Assembly: GCA_016714605.1 (NCBI GenBank)
Contig: JADKDL010000020.1
Location: forward strand, 1 to 64,000
Direction: 5' to 3'
DNA: 64,000 nt
From: Bacteroidales bacterium
Lineage (GTDB): Bacteria; Bacteroidota; Bacteroidia; Bacteroidales; UBA1715
Each line of letters opens with the position of its first letter. Position 1 is the first letter of the stretch. The translations under genes and the position numbers were made by a program. The notes below the pieces were generated by a model. It saw only the letters and a program-made list of their open reading frames with translations. It searched no databases and was not told the origin of the DNA. This document shows positions 17,701-27,970 of this stretch, piece by piece.

Positions 17701-20700
17701 CCAACCCCTTTGCCCTATCAGGGATAAGCGAAGGAAACAACCGTTTGCTTGGCAGGGAACATTATGGATCAGAATTCTGGCAACATGCCGGAGCGCTGCA
17801 ACGTTTAGTATCGAAAAGTCTGGACGTAAATTGTAAAGAACAATACCGCGGAGAATATTGTCTGGCTTATCGTCAAGCTGAAACCCCGGTACGTCCGGGT
17901 TCGGGTATGGCTTTACGCAATGCACAAGTACCATCGGGAAACATAGACGGAAAGATTTTATATCTTGATTTGCACGACTACACTGTATCTTTCTGGGCAC
18001 AAGGTTGGGGCGAGGTATTCAATTTTACGGGTAAATATAGCGAAAATGAACAGAAGTTTTCCATCGGTCCTGAATGGGAACATGGACTAGGTTGTAGTAT
18101 GAGAACTTCATACAACTGGGGTAATACGCAATATATAACGCCAAATTCGAGAATTGCAACAGATGATGAATGGAAACACTACACCGTAACCAGAAAAGGA
18201 ACAAAAATTACAATATTCATTAATGGAATAGAGGCTGCCAGTGGTAATATTCTTGATGCTTACACGATAAATGAAATGCATCTTTTCAACGATCCGCAAT
18301 GGCAAACAGGCAATTATCCGGACGGACATTGTGGTCTTACAATAGATGAATTACAAGTTTGGGATATGGCTCTGGATCAGGCTACCATCCGTGATTGGAT
18401 GTGCAAGAAGGTTACCGAAGCCCATCCTTATGAGTGTGAACATCTGGTACTTTATTTCAATTTTGATGAAGGCAATGGTTCTGTGCTTGAAGACAAACGT
18501 GGTTCATCTGATATTGTATTGACAACCGATGGTTCCGGCTTCCAATGGGTGCGTTCGGGGGCTGCAATTGGCAATGAGAGTGTTCACGATTATCTGAGTC
18601 CTGAGAATATTCAGATGATACATCCAAATGGTGATATTCTAACAGCAAATCGTACTAGTGGTAGTTCAACAGGTATTCATCTCTACAGAATTGACAATAT
18701 GCCTCCAGTTACTGCATCAACGAGCAGTGCTTCAATTGTGAATATTGACTCTACTCGATACTGGGGTATGTATGTTGTGGATAACTATGGCGTTGTTAAT
18801 CAGCAAACAGTTATTTATAATTACGAAAATAATACACAGATAAATCTTGCAGAGGAAGCGAATCTTAGATTACTAAGCCGATTCGATAATGCCGCAAGTC
18901 CGTGGTTGGCAAATCTAACCACGCTTCCGAATGCGAGCTCCAATACAATTCAGCTTACAAATCAGGCTAAGGGAGAATATGTAATTGGAGCTACAACTAC
19001 CTCGGCTCTAAACGATTATCTTGCTCCTGAAAACCCTGTTTTTATAACCGAAACATCCGATACCAACAGAACCAGTTTTTGTGGAAACGAAACCAATCTT
19101 ATTTTTACTGTCACACCAGATAGCACCGCTACAAATTATGTGTGGATAGTTCCCCAATTCTTAAATGGATATTCAAATTCAAATACAATTATTGTCAATA
19201 GTAGCTACTCTGGTAAAACGATAATAAACACCACAATTGCTGTTGCTGCTACAAACAGCTATGGTAGTAGTGATACCGTTTTTTATCCAATACAAATAGT
19301 TCCCGCTCCAACACGTGCCGATGCTGGTCCGGATATAATTCTTTTACCACCTCAAACATCTGTGGTGCTTGACGGAAACCTGCCACTGCTCACTGAAACT
19401 GGTAGCTGGACTGTTTCGTCAGGTAATGTGAGTTTTACTAATAATGAAAATCCAAATACTTCGGTAAACAATATTATAGTTGGTGAGAATATATTGCAAT
19501 GGAGCATAAGTAACGGTGTTTGTCCGGCTTCAATAGATTCAATGCGGTTGAATTATGCTCCGTCACCTTCTGATATTATTATGGCAGATGGAAAAGTCCT
19601 TAGATTGGCTTATTGCGAAGGACAACAGATAACTATAAAGGCTGTACCTCAAGAGGATGTAAGTCCAGATTCATACCTATGGACAATGCCAAGTGGTATG
19701 CAACTCGTATCGCAAAATGGCGATGAAGCAACTATTCTTATTGGGAACGGTTATGGTGGTGCAATATCTGTAGCTGCTGTATATAACGGAATTGCTTCTC
19801 CAGCTTTTGTGAGTGCTGCAATTGGTATTAGTCCTGTTCCCGAAAAACCCGTTTTTGTTGATACACCTTCGGTATTGTGCTTGAATGTGGATCAACTCAT
19901 AGCGATTCAATACACTGCCGATAAGGATTCTGTTGTATGGACAATGCCTTTTGGTGTTTATCCTACTGTATTTCCAAAATCAACGACCGAGTCTATTGAG
20001 GTGCAAGGCATTCTTGAGGTAAGTGGCTATATAAAAGCACAGGCATATTACAATGCTTGTACTTCGGTAAACTCCGCAGATAGCATTTTGGTTCAAGTAC
20101 GACCTGCTCCTGCAAAACCTATGCTCTACCTCGGAACCGATGGCGGTACTGCCGATGCAATTTGCAACAATGATAATGCAATACTTTGGGTTCGGAATTA
20201 TGATCCGTCAGTGCAATACGAATGGCAATGGCAAACAACGGTTGACCATATTCGATATTTTGGTGATAATAATAATGGTGCCGAATTTACTTTTGGTAAT
20301 GAAAATTCTAATGTCTATGTGCGTTCTGTAACTAATGCAGTGGGATGTAATACCAGTGAATGGTATGAATTCTATGGTTGGGCAAGAGATTTTAATCCAG
20401 AAGAGATTACGAACCTTCAAATCACAAATCCCGTTGCACAAAATGCGTTGAATCTAACCGTTGGTCAAACATACACATTTACGGTAACTGGAACTGGCAA
20501 TCTGTATTATTGGAATTTGCCAAACGGTTTTGAAATGGTGAATGATGGAGATATTTATGATGAGGTTAATCAAATACGAGTGATTGCTTCGGCAGCTGGA
20601 ACCCTAGAAGTATTTCCAATTACACAGATGGGGTGTGCGGGCAATGCTTATGAGCTTAGAATTGCGGTTTCTGGTGCTTTATTCCCTCCCGAATATGTGT

Positions 20701-23700
20701 CGGGCAATACAACTATATGTCAATCAACCAACCTTAACATCACTGTTAGTAATGTTGGTGCAACCGAATATGTGTGGACACTTCCCGACGGTACCGAATT
20801 TGTTACTGCTGTTCCTGTTTTAAACCAGATTATCAATAATGCACAATCGGGGATATTGAGAGTTTTTGCACGTACTGGAACAAATGTAAGTACAGCTTTG
20901 GAGATTAATATATGGATAAATGCTGTTGCTTTGAGCTCCACTGGGTTTGTAGACCAGTACAACAACCCGATTACTTCTGTTGAGGTCTGTACAAACGATG
21001 CAAATAAACCTATTTATCATCGTTGGTCGAACACGAACAGTTATATATGGGATATTGTAGGTTCTGCTATTCAGTTTGAACCAAGGCATGAACCCGGACA
21101 TGATAATGACAACGACTACGAACTCACAAACCGTACTTCTCCAACAGACACCATGATGCCAATTTCATGGGTAAACTGGCGGTGTCGCAACGACGGATCT
21201 GATGGTGGATATTTATATGTTACTGCCGTGAATACTTGTGGTGGTGCAGATGTTACCGATTCTATTTATTATTATTGGGCAATTCCAATGAATCAGCAAG
21301 TTCCAGAATTTACATCTGCTCCAACCAGTGCATGTGTGGGAAGTTCTGTTAATTATGAGATAAAGGAAATTCCTTTTGCCCAGCAATATATCTGGCATGT
21401 GCCGGGTGGTTTGCTTGTCGATGATATTGTTACCACCATTCCTTCCCTCACTGCTTCGGTAGTTAATGGTTCCGGTGGTGTTGTTGAGGTATATGCAGTG
21501 AGTGATGTCTGTGGTTTGAGTCAAACCACTACTCAATATTCCGATCCTGTTACCATTCAAGGCGAACCTGTTGGTATTGAATTTATTGATGCTCCAACGG
21601 CGGCTTGCCTTGGTGAAGAACTCACATTCAGCGTAAACGATATTGGTGCAGGAACATATAATTGGATTTTGCCCGAAGGTCTTTCTGCGGTAACGATAGA
21701 TAATGATGATGCTGGAGCTGTTGTATCGGGTAATTGGAATGAGGAAAATGTTCCAAATATGGTAAACGGCAGTGCATTGTCTGCTTCTAATAATAGCACC
21801 ACCAATAGTGTTGTCTTCACACCGGAGATACCAAGAGCTGGATTGTATAAAGTTTGGATTTCATATTTTACCAGTTGGGATACGAGAGCCGACGTACCCG
21901 TTACAGTTACTCATCGTGATGGCATAAACAATATGTTTGTAAACATGCAAGTTCGCCCCGAAGATGGTATATGGCACGAGTTGGGCGATTTCAATTTCAA
22001 TCTTGGTACCAGTGGTTCGGTAAGAATTGCAACAAATGCAAGCGGGGGCAGTCTTTCTGTTGCCGATGCTGTTAAATTCGAACTATTAGGCATGCAAGAT
22101 GACACAACGATTACTATCCCGGTTCGCTCCGCAATGGGTGGTGCAGTCTGTGTTGAAGCGGTTGTTCCGGGCTGTGCTAGTCCTTACCGAATTTGTACCG
22201 ATCCGGTTAATCTCACCGGAGAACTCACAACTCCTGTTTTTGCAACTCAGGAGACTTCTGTTTGTGAAGGCATGGATTATTTATATAGGATTAGCGATAT
22301 TGGTGCAGAAGCATACGAGTGGACTTTACCAATAGGAATGAGCATAAATGGTGCTACAGGAACTATTATTACTGGAAGTCGGGAAGTAACGGTTTCTATG
22401 CTTACAAATACTGGTAGTCCTGTGCAAATTGCAGCCAGAGGTATCATTAGTTCTTGTAATATTACTAGCGAAATTGTCTATTCTCAGAATATTAATTTTG
22501 ATGGTGCTGGATGTAAGTTGGCAACACCAGTCTTTATTTTACCAGAAGATACTATTTATGAACCTGAGATTGTGCGGTATTTTATTACCGAGGTCGAGTT
22601 TGCCCAAGAATATGTATGGGTTCTCCCTAATGGAGTGCAGCAAGCTTCTGGCTCTGGAGGTGAAATTACAACTACAGTGAATTATATCGATATTGAAATT
22701 GATGGTTCCTTGTATGGATTGACAGATCGTCTAAAGGTAGTAGCTAAAGCATCTGTAATTGAGCAAAGCGATACTGCATATACAACGCTTCCGCTTGTGC
22801 TTATCGAGAATCTGCCGCCTGTGGCACATTTTTCAACTAATGTGAATTCTGTGTGTGCTGGGACTGTTTTGGTCATTACAAACGAAAGCACAAATACCAA
22901 TGGTTTATCATATACTTGGAATTTTGGATTGGATGCTTCTCCTGCAAGCTCAACATTATCAACACCGCCAAACGTGAGTTATTCTAGTAGTGGAACAAAA
23001 ACTATTAGTCTTGAACTCAGGAATAGCAGTAATGTTATGGTTGCTTCATATTCACAGGATATTGAGGTACTGCCATTACCAGAAATTGCATCCATAATCA
23101 TACCTCAATCCTGCGATGGTGTTAATTCACAGATAAGCATTAATCTTACTGGTACTGCTCCTTATGTATTGTCTTACAGATTGAATGGTGGAACTTTAGT
23201 AAATGAAACAATTACTTCAAATACATATACAAGGCAAATTGCTTCAACTGATGAATTATTAATACAAACATTACGAGATAATTCATGTACAGCAACAATT
23301 TCACAAACAATCGTTGCAGATATTTATCCTGCTTTCACGGCGACAATATCTGGAGATGCAAGCATTTACGAAGGTGAAACTTCAGATTTACAAATTATTT
23401 TCACTGGAACATCACCTTGGAGTATTACACTTTCTGATGGTCAGACATTCAATAATATAACGTCATCGCCATTATCAATTTCTGTTACAGAAGCTGCAAC
23501 ATACACGATTACAAGCACTTCCGATGCACATTGTGCAGGTCAGTCCCTTGGTTCTGCAACGATTAGTTATATCGGGTTTGAATATGCCGTAATTTCAGGA
23601 AATGATGAGGTTTGCCCTGGTGAAAACGGAACACTCAGTCTTGCACTTGAAGGGATGGCTCCTTGGAATGTTACCATTGCCGGAGTTGGAGGTCAGGAAA

Positions 23701-25088
23701 CCATTACAGGAATTACAACATCACCATATAGCTTTTCAACCGCTCTTACAGGAAATGTCACGTTGGTTTCGGCAAGCGATGGAGAAAATAAGTCGCTCGA
23801 GGTAAATGGTTTTGGCGAAATCACCGTTAGAGATACCGCTTCGGTGGTTTCTGTTTCGGATGAAACTATTTGTTTAGGAGATAATACAGATGTTGCTATC
23901 GAGATACAGGGTGGAACTACACCGTGGTCTGTTTCGGTGAGTGATGGTTTGAACACGACAATTTATCCGATTACTTCTGCATCTGCTCAAATTGGTAGTT
24001 TTGAAGTAGGGAATTATACTATTGTTGCGGTTTCCGACGCTTATTGTACTTCATCCTCATCTGTAATTTTTAGTGTTGCATCTCTGCCTATACCAACTGC
24101 GGTAATTTCTGGCGATGCAATTATTGTTCAGGGAGAAACTGCAAATCTCACAATTAACTTTACTGGAACTGCTCCTTTCAGCATTTTGCTCAACGATGGA
24201 ACGCTTTATTCGGATATCAACACAAGCACCTATAGTATTCCAAAAACACTTGCAAATATTTACACTATAAGTTCAGTCTCCGATGCCCTATGTACGGGAA
24301 CTACATCTGGAAGCGCAACTATAGAATATTCCGATGTTCCTACTGCTACACTTAGTGGAGGAGGAGCAGTTTGTTCAGGAATTGCACTTCCATCGGTTAA
24401 TGTTGCTTTTACTGGTAATGAACCGTGGATGCTTGCATTCGAAAGAAATGGTATTGCTGATACGCTCAGAAATATTTCGGAAAGTTCAATAATTATCCCA
24501 ACCGTTGCTAATGTTACTATTACATTGATTTCTGTTTTTGATGTGAATAATATTGAGGGAATAGCAAGTGGTAGTGTTTCGGTATCTGTTAAAGAAGGAC
24601 CAAATCTTGGAGGCAACAGAATAATAGAACATTGTTTCGATGAAGAACCACAACTTATGGTGGTTCCGGATAGTGGTTTTGTTGAGTATAAAATAGAACA
24701 GTCTATTGAGACAAATCCACTTGTTCAGTTTACTGAACCCGGTTATCTGGCATACAGCGTAAGCGAGAATAACTGCGAAAGTTTCGACACCGTTTTTGTA
24801 ACCGATGGTTGTACATCTAAGTTTGCCATACCCGAAGCTTTTAGCCCCAATGGTGACGGCCTCAATGATTATTTGCGCATATTTGGTCACCATTTCGAAA
24901 TAATAGAATTTATTGTAGTAAACAAATGTGGAGAACAGGTGTTTCGAGCAACCGATAATGCACTTCGCTGGGACGGAAACTACCATGATAGTCCTGCTCC
25001 TGATGGAACGTATACTTGGCAAGCACATTACACCGACAGTGAAGGACTTAAAAAATCGGTGAATGGTAAAGTTGTATTAACCCGATAA
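14715..25088 (+). CDS. giant T9SS type B secreted multidomain protein with putative glycosidase domain
   Basis: About 3,457 residues. I prefer the ATG at 14715 because a signal peptide follows directly (FSKVVLFLLMFVSCNISLLAQ); an in-frame GTG at 14661 also exists. Numbering from 14715, residues about 30-670 resemble a (beta/alpha)8 glycoside hydrolase. YVEVGNELWN would hold the acid/base (Glu387) and VVCYEGGNH the nucleophile (Glu552). LamG/concanavalin-like domains follow at about 688-850 and 1065-1230. From about 1445 there are many PKD/Ig-like repeats with VWTLPDG-type strands. A golvesin/xanthan-lyase-like domain (about 2330-2460) and a PKD domain (about 2700-2790) interrupt them. The last 90 residues (FSPNGDGLND...DGTYTWQAHY) are the CHU_C type B sorting domain. 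It should be exported by T9SS and act on or bind polysaccharide at the surface. The PorP/SprF gene follows after 12 bp. The enzyme fold is inference. Confidence 0.9.
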   Translation: MINHLFSKVVLFLLMFVSCNISLLAQKCIDLGVGIGLDNGEYALIDYFKNNQRWEVADNTGKQWYGCADMNEFKVVNGSYYHYDTDWSCDVNNDAWGEPWDDTYISYWDMMVDQGKIRPDGYPTQIPNSVYRYHTKAEDPAQGVNTSQVVNITQFTRRMYFPQGLPHSGWVLKWEGTGTINFQGLENVVADAGTTSQQTGGSWYPAGYTFSGNDYTFTSNGNGRVVTDLYWMIHGWVLEIVESDPNDPIRNVVMLFPGLEDEYDAGQKFNPQYVERMSQFNSLRYMGYLNSNGIESRRVMADCNPFRYTDMLSWLRWEERTGENWYCLNNGNGGSYEYIIELSNLTKTDPWVNIPYCADEKYTDSLVQLFMEKLDPDLTLYVEVGNELWNFAPEFDGFFWQAAVRVTEYPGLGDFEAHGAHINRIFQRVGEVAGAQNLSRIVRVFAGWPRYTDVNNRTLNYINRDNWDAFATTWYFNLTQSADGDGCVDPATGTNWRSTLYNWWQANQTNQIGFNTMYRDCLLNQFRCTGGFANNSDVVLANYYDKYVVCYEGGNHTMYGCTNGPTGGALDGELNFDNPTYPDYITDNGFVNAIAVADESEQMAEVYEEVIDSLQSAGVKLANHLSFAGSSSCYGVWSFIQPRDLLDPLPDLLAKYPKFRVFSDRIKSSNCTQLEIVLEADSVGAGLSIMLDGFNDYVQPTMTNLPNETANYSFETWIKPTVSDKEQSIFALSNSVGTSALNLLRIREDNKLVWEIFNNGVSVMKLVGNTIVKDTWNQVAVTKNANRYSLYLNGTIVASINATLPSLPKNVFTIGASLSNATGMYFCGEIDEFRYWSVARSQDEIRDFMCKKIPNSYTSFSNLRAYYRFDSPDYINAGVFDRASKSITAQLKNISITARSRYAVSGAALGDESVYLYPSSWTDISLSLRHPDGDMFAVSNLGSGTPDGVHVYLINNTPYYHDVPEYYLGIDTNRTYGVYTTNGTNANYDIHYEYQSNPFALSGISEGNNRLLGREHYGSEFWQHAGALQRLVSKSLDVNCKEQYRGEYCLAYRQAETPVRPGSGMALRNAQVPSGNIDGKILYLDLHDYTVSFWAQGWGEVFNFTGKYSENEQKFSIGPEWEHGLGCSMRTSYNWGNTQYITPNSRIATDDEWKHYTVTRKGTKITIFINGIEAASGNILDAYTINEMHLFNDPQWQTGNYPDGHCGLTIDELQVWDMALDQATIRDWMCKKVTEAHPYECEHLVLYFNFDEGNGSVLEDKRGSSDIVLTTDGSGFQWVRSGAAIGNESVHDYLSPENIQMIHPNGDILTANRTSGSSTGIHLYRIDNMPPVTASTSSASIVNIDSTRYWGMYVVDNYGVVNQQTVIYNYENNTQINLAEEANLRLLSRFDNAASPWLANLTTLPNASSNTIQLTNQAKGEYVIGATTTSALNDYLAPENPVFITETSDTNRTSFCGNETNLIFTVTPDSTATNYVWIVPQFLNGYSNSNTIIVNSSYSGKTIINTTIAVAATNSYGSSDTVFYPIQIVPAPTRADAGPDIILLPPQTSVVLDGNLPLLTETGSWTVSSGNVSFTNNENPNTSVNNIIVGENILQWSISNGVCPASIDSMRLNYAPSPSDIIMADGKVLRLAYCEGQQITIKAVPQEDVSPDSYLWTMPSGMQLVSQNGDEATILIGNGYGGAISVAAVYNGIASPAFVSAAIGISPVPEKPVFVDTPSVLCLNVDQLIAIQYTADKDSVVWTMPFGVYPTVFPKSTTESIEVQGILEVSGYIKAQAYYNACTSVNSADSILVQVRPAPAKPMLYLGTDGGTADAICNNDNAILWVRNYDPSVQYEWQWQTTVDHIRYFGDNNNGAEFTFGNENSNVYVRSVTNAVGCNTSEWYEFYGWARDFNPEEITNLQITNPVAQNALNLTVGQTYTFTVTGTGNLYYWNLPNGFEMVNDGDIYDEVNQIRVIASAAGTLEVFPITQMGCAGNAYELRIAVSGALFPPEYVSGNTTICQSTNLNITVSNVGATEYVWTLPDGTEFVTAVPVLNQIINNAQSGILRVFARTGTNVSTALEINIWINAVALSSTGFVDQYNNPITSVEVCTNDANKPIYHRWSNTNSYIWDIVGSAIQFEPRHEPGHDNDNDYELTNRTSPTDTMMPISWVNWRCRNDGSDGGYLYVTAVNTCGGADVTDSIYYYWAIPMNQQVPEFTSAPTSACVGSSVNYEIKEIPFAQQYIWHVPGGLLVDDIVTTIPSLTASVVNGSGGVVEVYAVSDVCGLSQTTTQYSDPVTIQGEPVGIEFIDAPTAACLGEELTFSVNDIGAGTYNWILPEGLSAVTIDNDDAGAVVSGNWNEENVPNMVNGSALSASNNSTTNSVVFTPEIPRAGLYKVWISYFTSWDTRADVPVTVTHRDGINNMFVNMQVRPEDGIWHELGDFNFNLGTSGSVRIATNASGGSLSVADAVKFELLGMQDDTTITIPVRSAMGGAVCVEAVVPGCASPYRICTDPVNLTGELTTPVFATQETSVCEGMDYLYRISDIGAEAYEWTLPIGMSINGATGTIITGSREVTVSMLTNTGSPVQIAARGIISSCNITSEIVYSQNINFDGAGCKLATPVFILPEDTIYEPEIVRYFITEVEFAQEYVWVLPNGVQQASGSGGEITTTVNYIDIEIDGSLYGLTDRLKVVAKASVIEQSDTAYTTLPLVLIENLPPVAHFSTNVNSVCAGTVLVITNESTNTNGLSYTWNFGLDASPASSTLSTPPNVSYSSSGTKTISLELRNSSNVMVASYSQDIEVLPLPEIASIIIPQSCDGVNSQISINLTGTAPYVLSYRLNGGTLVNETITSNTYTRQIASTDELLIQTLRDNSCTATISQTIVADIYPAFTATISGDASIYEGETSDLQIIFTGTSPWSITLSDGQTFNNITSSPLSISVTEAATYTITSTSDAHCAGQSLGSATISYIGFEYAVISGNDEVCPGENGTLSLALEGMAPWNVTIAGVGGQETITGITTSPYSFSTALTGNVTLVSASDGENKSLEVNGFGEITVRDTASVVSVSDETICLGDNTDVAIEIQGGTTPWSVSVSDGLNTTIYPITSASAQIGSFEVGNYTIVAVSDAYCTSSSSVIFSVASLPIPTAVISGDAIIVQGETANLTINFTGTAPFSILLNDGTLYSDINTSTYSIPKTLANIYTISSVSDALCTGTTSGSATIEYSDVPTATLSGGGAVCSGIALPSVNVAFTGNEPWMLAFERNGIADTLRNISESSIIIPTVANVTITLISVFDVNNIEGIASGSVSVSVKEGPNLGGNRIIEHCFDEEPQLMVVPDSGFVEYKIEQSIETNPLVQFTEPGYLAYSVSENNCESFDTVFVTDGCTSKFAIPEAFSPNGDGLNDYLRIFGHHFEIIEFIVVNKCGEQVFRATDNALRWDGNYHDSPAPDGTYTWQAHYTDSEGLKKSVNGKVVLTR

Positions 25089-25100
25089 AACCCTACAACC

Positions 25101-26099
25101 ATGAAAAACATTAAAACAACAATACTAACAATTTTTATTGTAATGTGCATTTCTGAAACCCTGTTTGCACAAGATTATATATTTTCACAAACCTCTACAT
25201 CGCAAATATATCAAAACCCTGCGGTAGCCGGAAATACGGATCGTTTGTCGGCAACCATTATTCATCGTTTACAATGGCCTTATGAGAATATAGCAACACC
25301 AGCAACCTGCCTAGCTATAGATTTTGTACCCAACATAAAGAACTCCGGCATCTCACTGGTTGCACTTAATGGGCATGACATTGGCACCAAAGAAACAGTG
25401 AATCAAATAGGTCTGTCATACTCATACAGCATTCAACTTTCAGAAAAACTGATTATTAAAGCAGGACTCAGAGGTGGTTTGTATCACAGAAAATTAGGAA
25501 AGAATTTATTATATGGCGATCAGTATAACGAAAATGGCACACTCACAGGCAACGAGACAGAAGAAAACATCAGTGATAAAGCAATTTACAAAGCAGATTT
25601 TGCTGTTGGAGCTTTGCTTTCATATAAAGAAATATCGTGGATTGGAATTTCAGTTGCTCATGTTACCCGACCCAACATTTCTTTACTGCTCGGAAGTGAA
25701 AGCACTTTACCAATACTGTGGAATATAAATGCAGGTTATATATTCTATCTGAACAAAACGGTGAAAGATAGAAAATCTTTAACACCTACGTTTAGCTGGT
25801 ATAAGCAAGCTAATTTTGCACAATATTCACTGGGAGGTTATTTTTTCAATAAGCCTTTACAGTTAGGATTGTGGTATAAAGGCAATCCATTCGATAGGTA
25901 CGAAGGTTCTACCCAAAACCAAGCAATTACTATTGCTGTTGGTCTTTCATTTCAACAACTAAATGTAGAATACAGCTACGATATAAGTCTGAGCAAATTC
26001 CAAAAAAGCGGAGGTGCTCATGAATTCTCAATAACATATAAATTACCTTATGAAGAGAAAAGAGGTAAGGTAAGGTCGGTGTCTGGACCAAAATGGTAA
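25101..26099 (+). CDS. PorP/SprF-family T9SS membrane protein
   Basis: 332 residues with signal peptide (KTTILTIFIVMCISETLFAQ) and the family opening DYIFSQTSTSQIYQNPAVAG, followed by amphipathic strands of an outer-membrane beta-barrel. SprF-type proteins are known to be needed for export or surface display of partner proteins with type B (CHU_C) sorting domains, and are usually encoded next to them. Here it starts 12 bp after the giant type B protein gene, so the two form an operon and probably a dedicated secretion pair. No lesion is seen. Confidence 0.92.
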   Translation: MKNIKTTILTIFIVMCISETLFAQDYIFSQTSTSQIYQNPAVAGNTDRLSATIIHRLQWPYENIATPATCLAIDFVPNIKNSGISLVALNGHDIGTKETVNQIGLSYSYSIQLSEKLIIKAGLRGGLYHRKLGKNLLYGDQYNENGTLTGNETEENISDKAIYKADFAVGALLSYKEISWIGISVAHVTRPNISLLLGSESTLPILWNINAGYIFYLNKTVKDRKSLTPTFSWYKQANFAQYSLGGYFFNKPLQLGLWYKGNPFDRYEGSTQNQAITIAVGLSFQQLNVEYSYDISLSKFQKSGGAHEFSITYKLPYEEKRGKVRSVSGPKW

Positions 26100-26290
26100 G
26101 TAGATATAGGAAATCCTTTAAATTTATTAATAGTATAAAAATTAACAGGATGACCTATAGTATTATAAATATTTTTGATTAGTTTAGCACTGAGATTTGG
26201 GAAACTCAAAAAAAATATTAATCAAAAAAAATTCATACTCTCTTTGGCTTTGCATCCCTTGAGTTAAGGGGAGTTTAAAATTATTCACAA

Positions 26291-27889
26291 ATGAAAAAAC
26301 AAAAAAGGAATGCACTAATTTTAGTGTTACTGGGCTCTGTTTTAATAGCCACAAACATGTTTTCACAAGATCCAAATTTTCATATCTACCTGTGTTTTGG
26401 ACAGTCGAATATGGAAGGTCAGGGTACAATAACTACAGCCGATAAGATTGTAGACAGCAGGTTCAAGGTGTTTCAGTCGCTCGATTGTTCAAATATGTCG
26501 AGAACCAAAGCTACATGGTACACAGCAGTTCCGCCTTTATGCCAATGCTATTCGAATCTTTCTCCTGCCGACTACTTTGGAAGAACCATGGTTGCAAACC
26601 TGCCCGACAGCATAACTGTAGGTGTGATAAATGTAGCCATTGGTGGCTGCGACATAAGAATATTTGATAAGGATATTTATACGGATTATGATTCTACATA
26701 CAAAGATGCTTGGTTTGCCGACAAAGTGAAAATGTATAATGGCAATCCGTACAAGCACCTTATGGATTTGGCAAAGCTTGCTCAAAAAGACGGAGTGATA
26801 AAAGGAATTCTTTTGCATCAAGGAGAAACAAACACAGGCGATGCTAAATGGCCAACGTATGTAAAGAAAATTTATAATGATATGATAACTGAACTTTCTC
26901 TTTCTGCTACAGAAGTTCCTTTGTTGGCAGGACAAGTTGTTGATGCTGCTTATAATGGATGTTGTTCAAGCATGAATACAATCATAAATAGACTTCCAGA
27001 CACGTTGGCAAATTCTTATGTAATATCTTCAAAAGGTTGTCCTGATTTAGCCGACAATGCCCATTTTAATGCCGAAGGTTATAGAACTCTTGGACGAAGA
27101 TATGCGGTTACAATGCTCAATACAATGGGCAAAGAAGCTGTGTATGCCGAAGCTGAATGTGGAACCGTAGGAGAAAATATGATGATAAGTGCCGACAAAC
27201 TCGCTTCTAATGCAAGTTATGTAACCAACCTTCCTAATCAAACAAATACTACACAAGCTCCAACTACGCAATCAAATTCCATAGAGATGAGCTTCACGCT
27301 GGCTTCAGATACTACGTATTATTTGTATGGCAGATTTAACAATCCATCTGCAACAGCAGATTCTTACTGGATAAAAGTTGATAATGAAGCTTATGAATTA
27401 TCCGACAATCTATCTACCACCGGTTGGCAGTGGTTGGCTTTGGGAAGTCACAACCTGTCTAAAGGAGTGCATAAAATCAGTTTTGCTATGAACGAGGTTG
27501 GAACGATGCTAGACAAACTGGTGTTGAAAAACACTCAAATTATACCGGTAAGCATAGGTGAAGAGGCTGCTGTTGTTTTTGCACCTGAAATTACTTTGGT
27601 GAATTTAGAAGAAGTTACTGATTTGCCCGGATATTCGCTCCAACAAAATATCCCGAACCCACTTACCGGAAAGACAAATATTTCATTTGAAATTCCGGTA
27701 AAAACTTACGTTTCTTTAAAAATTTTCAATATAAAAGGTGTAGAATTAATTGAACCTGCCGGAAAAGAATTTGAAGCCGGAAAACATACTATTGCTTGCG
27801 ATTTAGATTCACTTCAGGAAGGCACCTATTATTATACATTAAAAACAGACAAATATACTGCAACCAAAAGTATGACAGTTAAGAAATAA
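26291..27889 (+). CDS. SASA/CE6-like carbohydrate esterase with T9SS type A domain
   Basis: 532 residues. A signal peptide is followed by a sialate-O-acetylesterase-type SGNH hydrolase domain (about 28-275). The nucleophile is Ser39 in FGQSNMEGQG, with LLHQGETN at about 175-181 and the Asp255/His258 pair in DNAHFNAEGY. Residues about 285-420 look like a carbohydrate-binding beta-sandwich (YYLYGRFNNPSATADSYWIKV). The last 80 residues (LQQNIPNPLTGKTNISFEIP...GTYYYTLKTD) are a type A T9SS sorting domain. It should deacetylate plant or sialylated glycans outside the cell. It lies 191 bp after the PorP/SprF gene on the same strand, consistent with a shared polysaccharide-related role. Confidence 0.88.
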   Translation: MKKQKRNALILVLLGSVLIATNMFSQDPNFHIYLCFGQSNMEGQGTITTADKIVDSRFKVFQSLDCSNMSRTKATWYTAVPPLCQCYSNLSPADYFGRTMVANLPDSITVGVINVAIGGCDIRIFDKDIYTDYDSTYKDAWFADKVKMYNGNPYKHLMDLAKLAQKDGVIKGILLHQGETNTGDAKWPTYVKKIYNDMITELSLSATEVPLLAGQVVDAAYNGCCSSMNTIINRLPDTLANSYVISSKGCPDLADNAHFNAEGYRTLGRRYAVTMLNTMGKEAVYAEAECGTVGENMMISADKLASNASYVTNLPNQTNTTQAPTTQSNSIEMSFTLASDTTYYLYGRFNNPSATADSYWIKVDNEAYELSDNLSTTGWQWLALGSHNLSKGVHKISFAMNEVGTMLDKLVLKNTQIIPVSIGEEAAVVFAPEITLVNLEEVTDLPGYSLQQNIPNPLTGKTNISFEIPVKTYVSLKIFNIKGVELIEPAGKEFEAGKHTIACDLDSLQEGTYYYTLKTDKYTATKSMTVKK

Positions 27890-27914
27890 TATCCAGTCAC
27901 TTAATACAGTCCAG

Positions 27915-27957
27915 TCACCCCGTCACTAAATTCACAATAATAAAAATGACGGGGTGA
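27915..27957. repeat. CACCCCGTCA hairpin element, copy 2
   Basis: 11-bp perfect stem (TCACCCCGTCA at 27915-27925 and its complement at 27947-27957), loop beginning TAAATTC, followed by the T-rich ATTATTTTAT. It lies between the convergent esterase and ATPase genes, where it could terminate the plus-strand transcript. Confidence 0.8.
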
Positions 27958-27970
27958 ATTATTTTATAAA

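Noticed and set aside
24486..25028. 180-codon frame antisense to the giant gene
   Set aside because: A shadow of the coding frame with no homology; several similar antisense frames occur along the gene.
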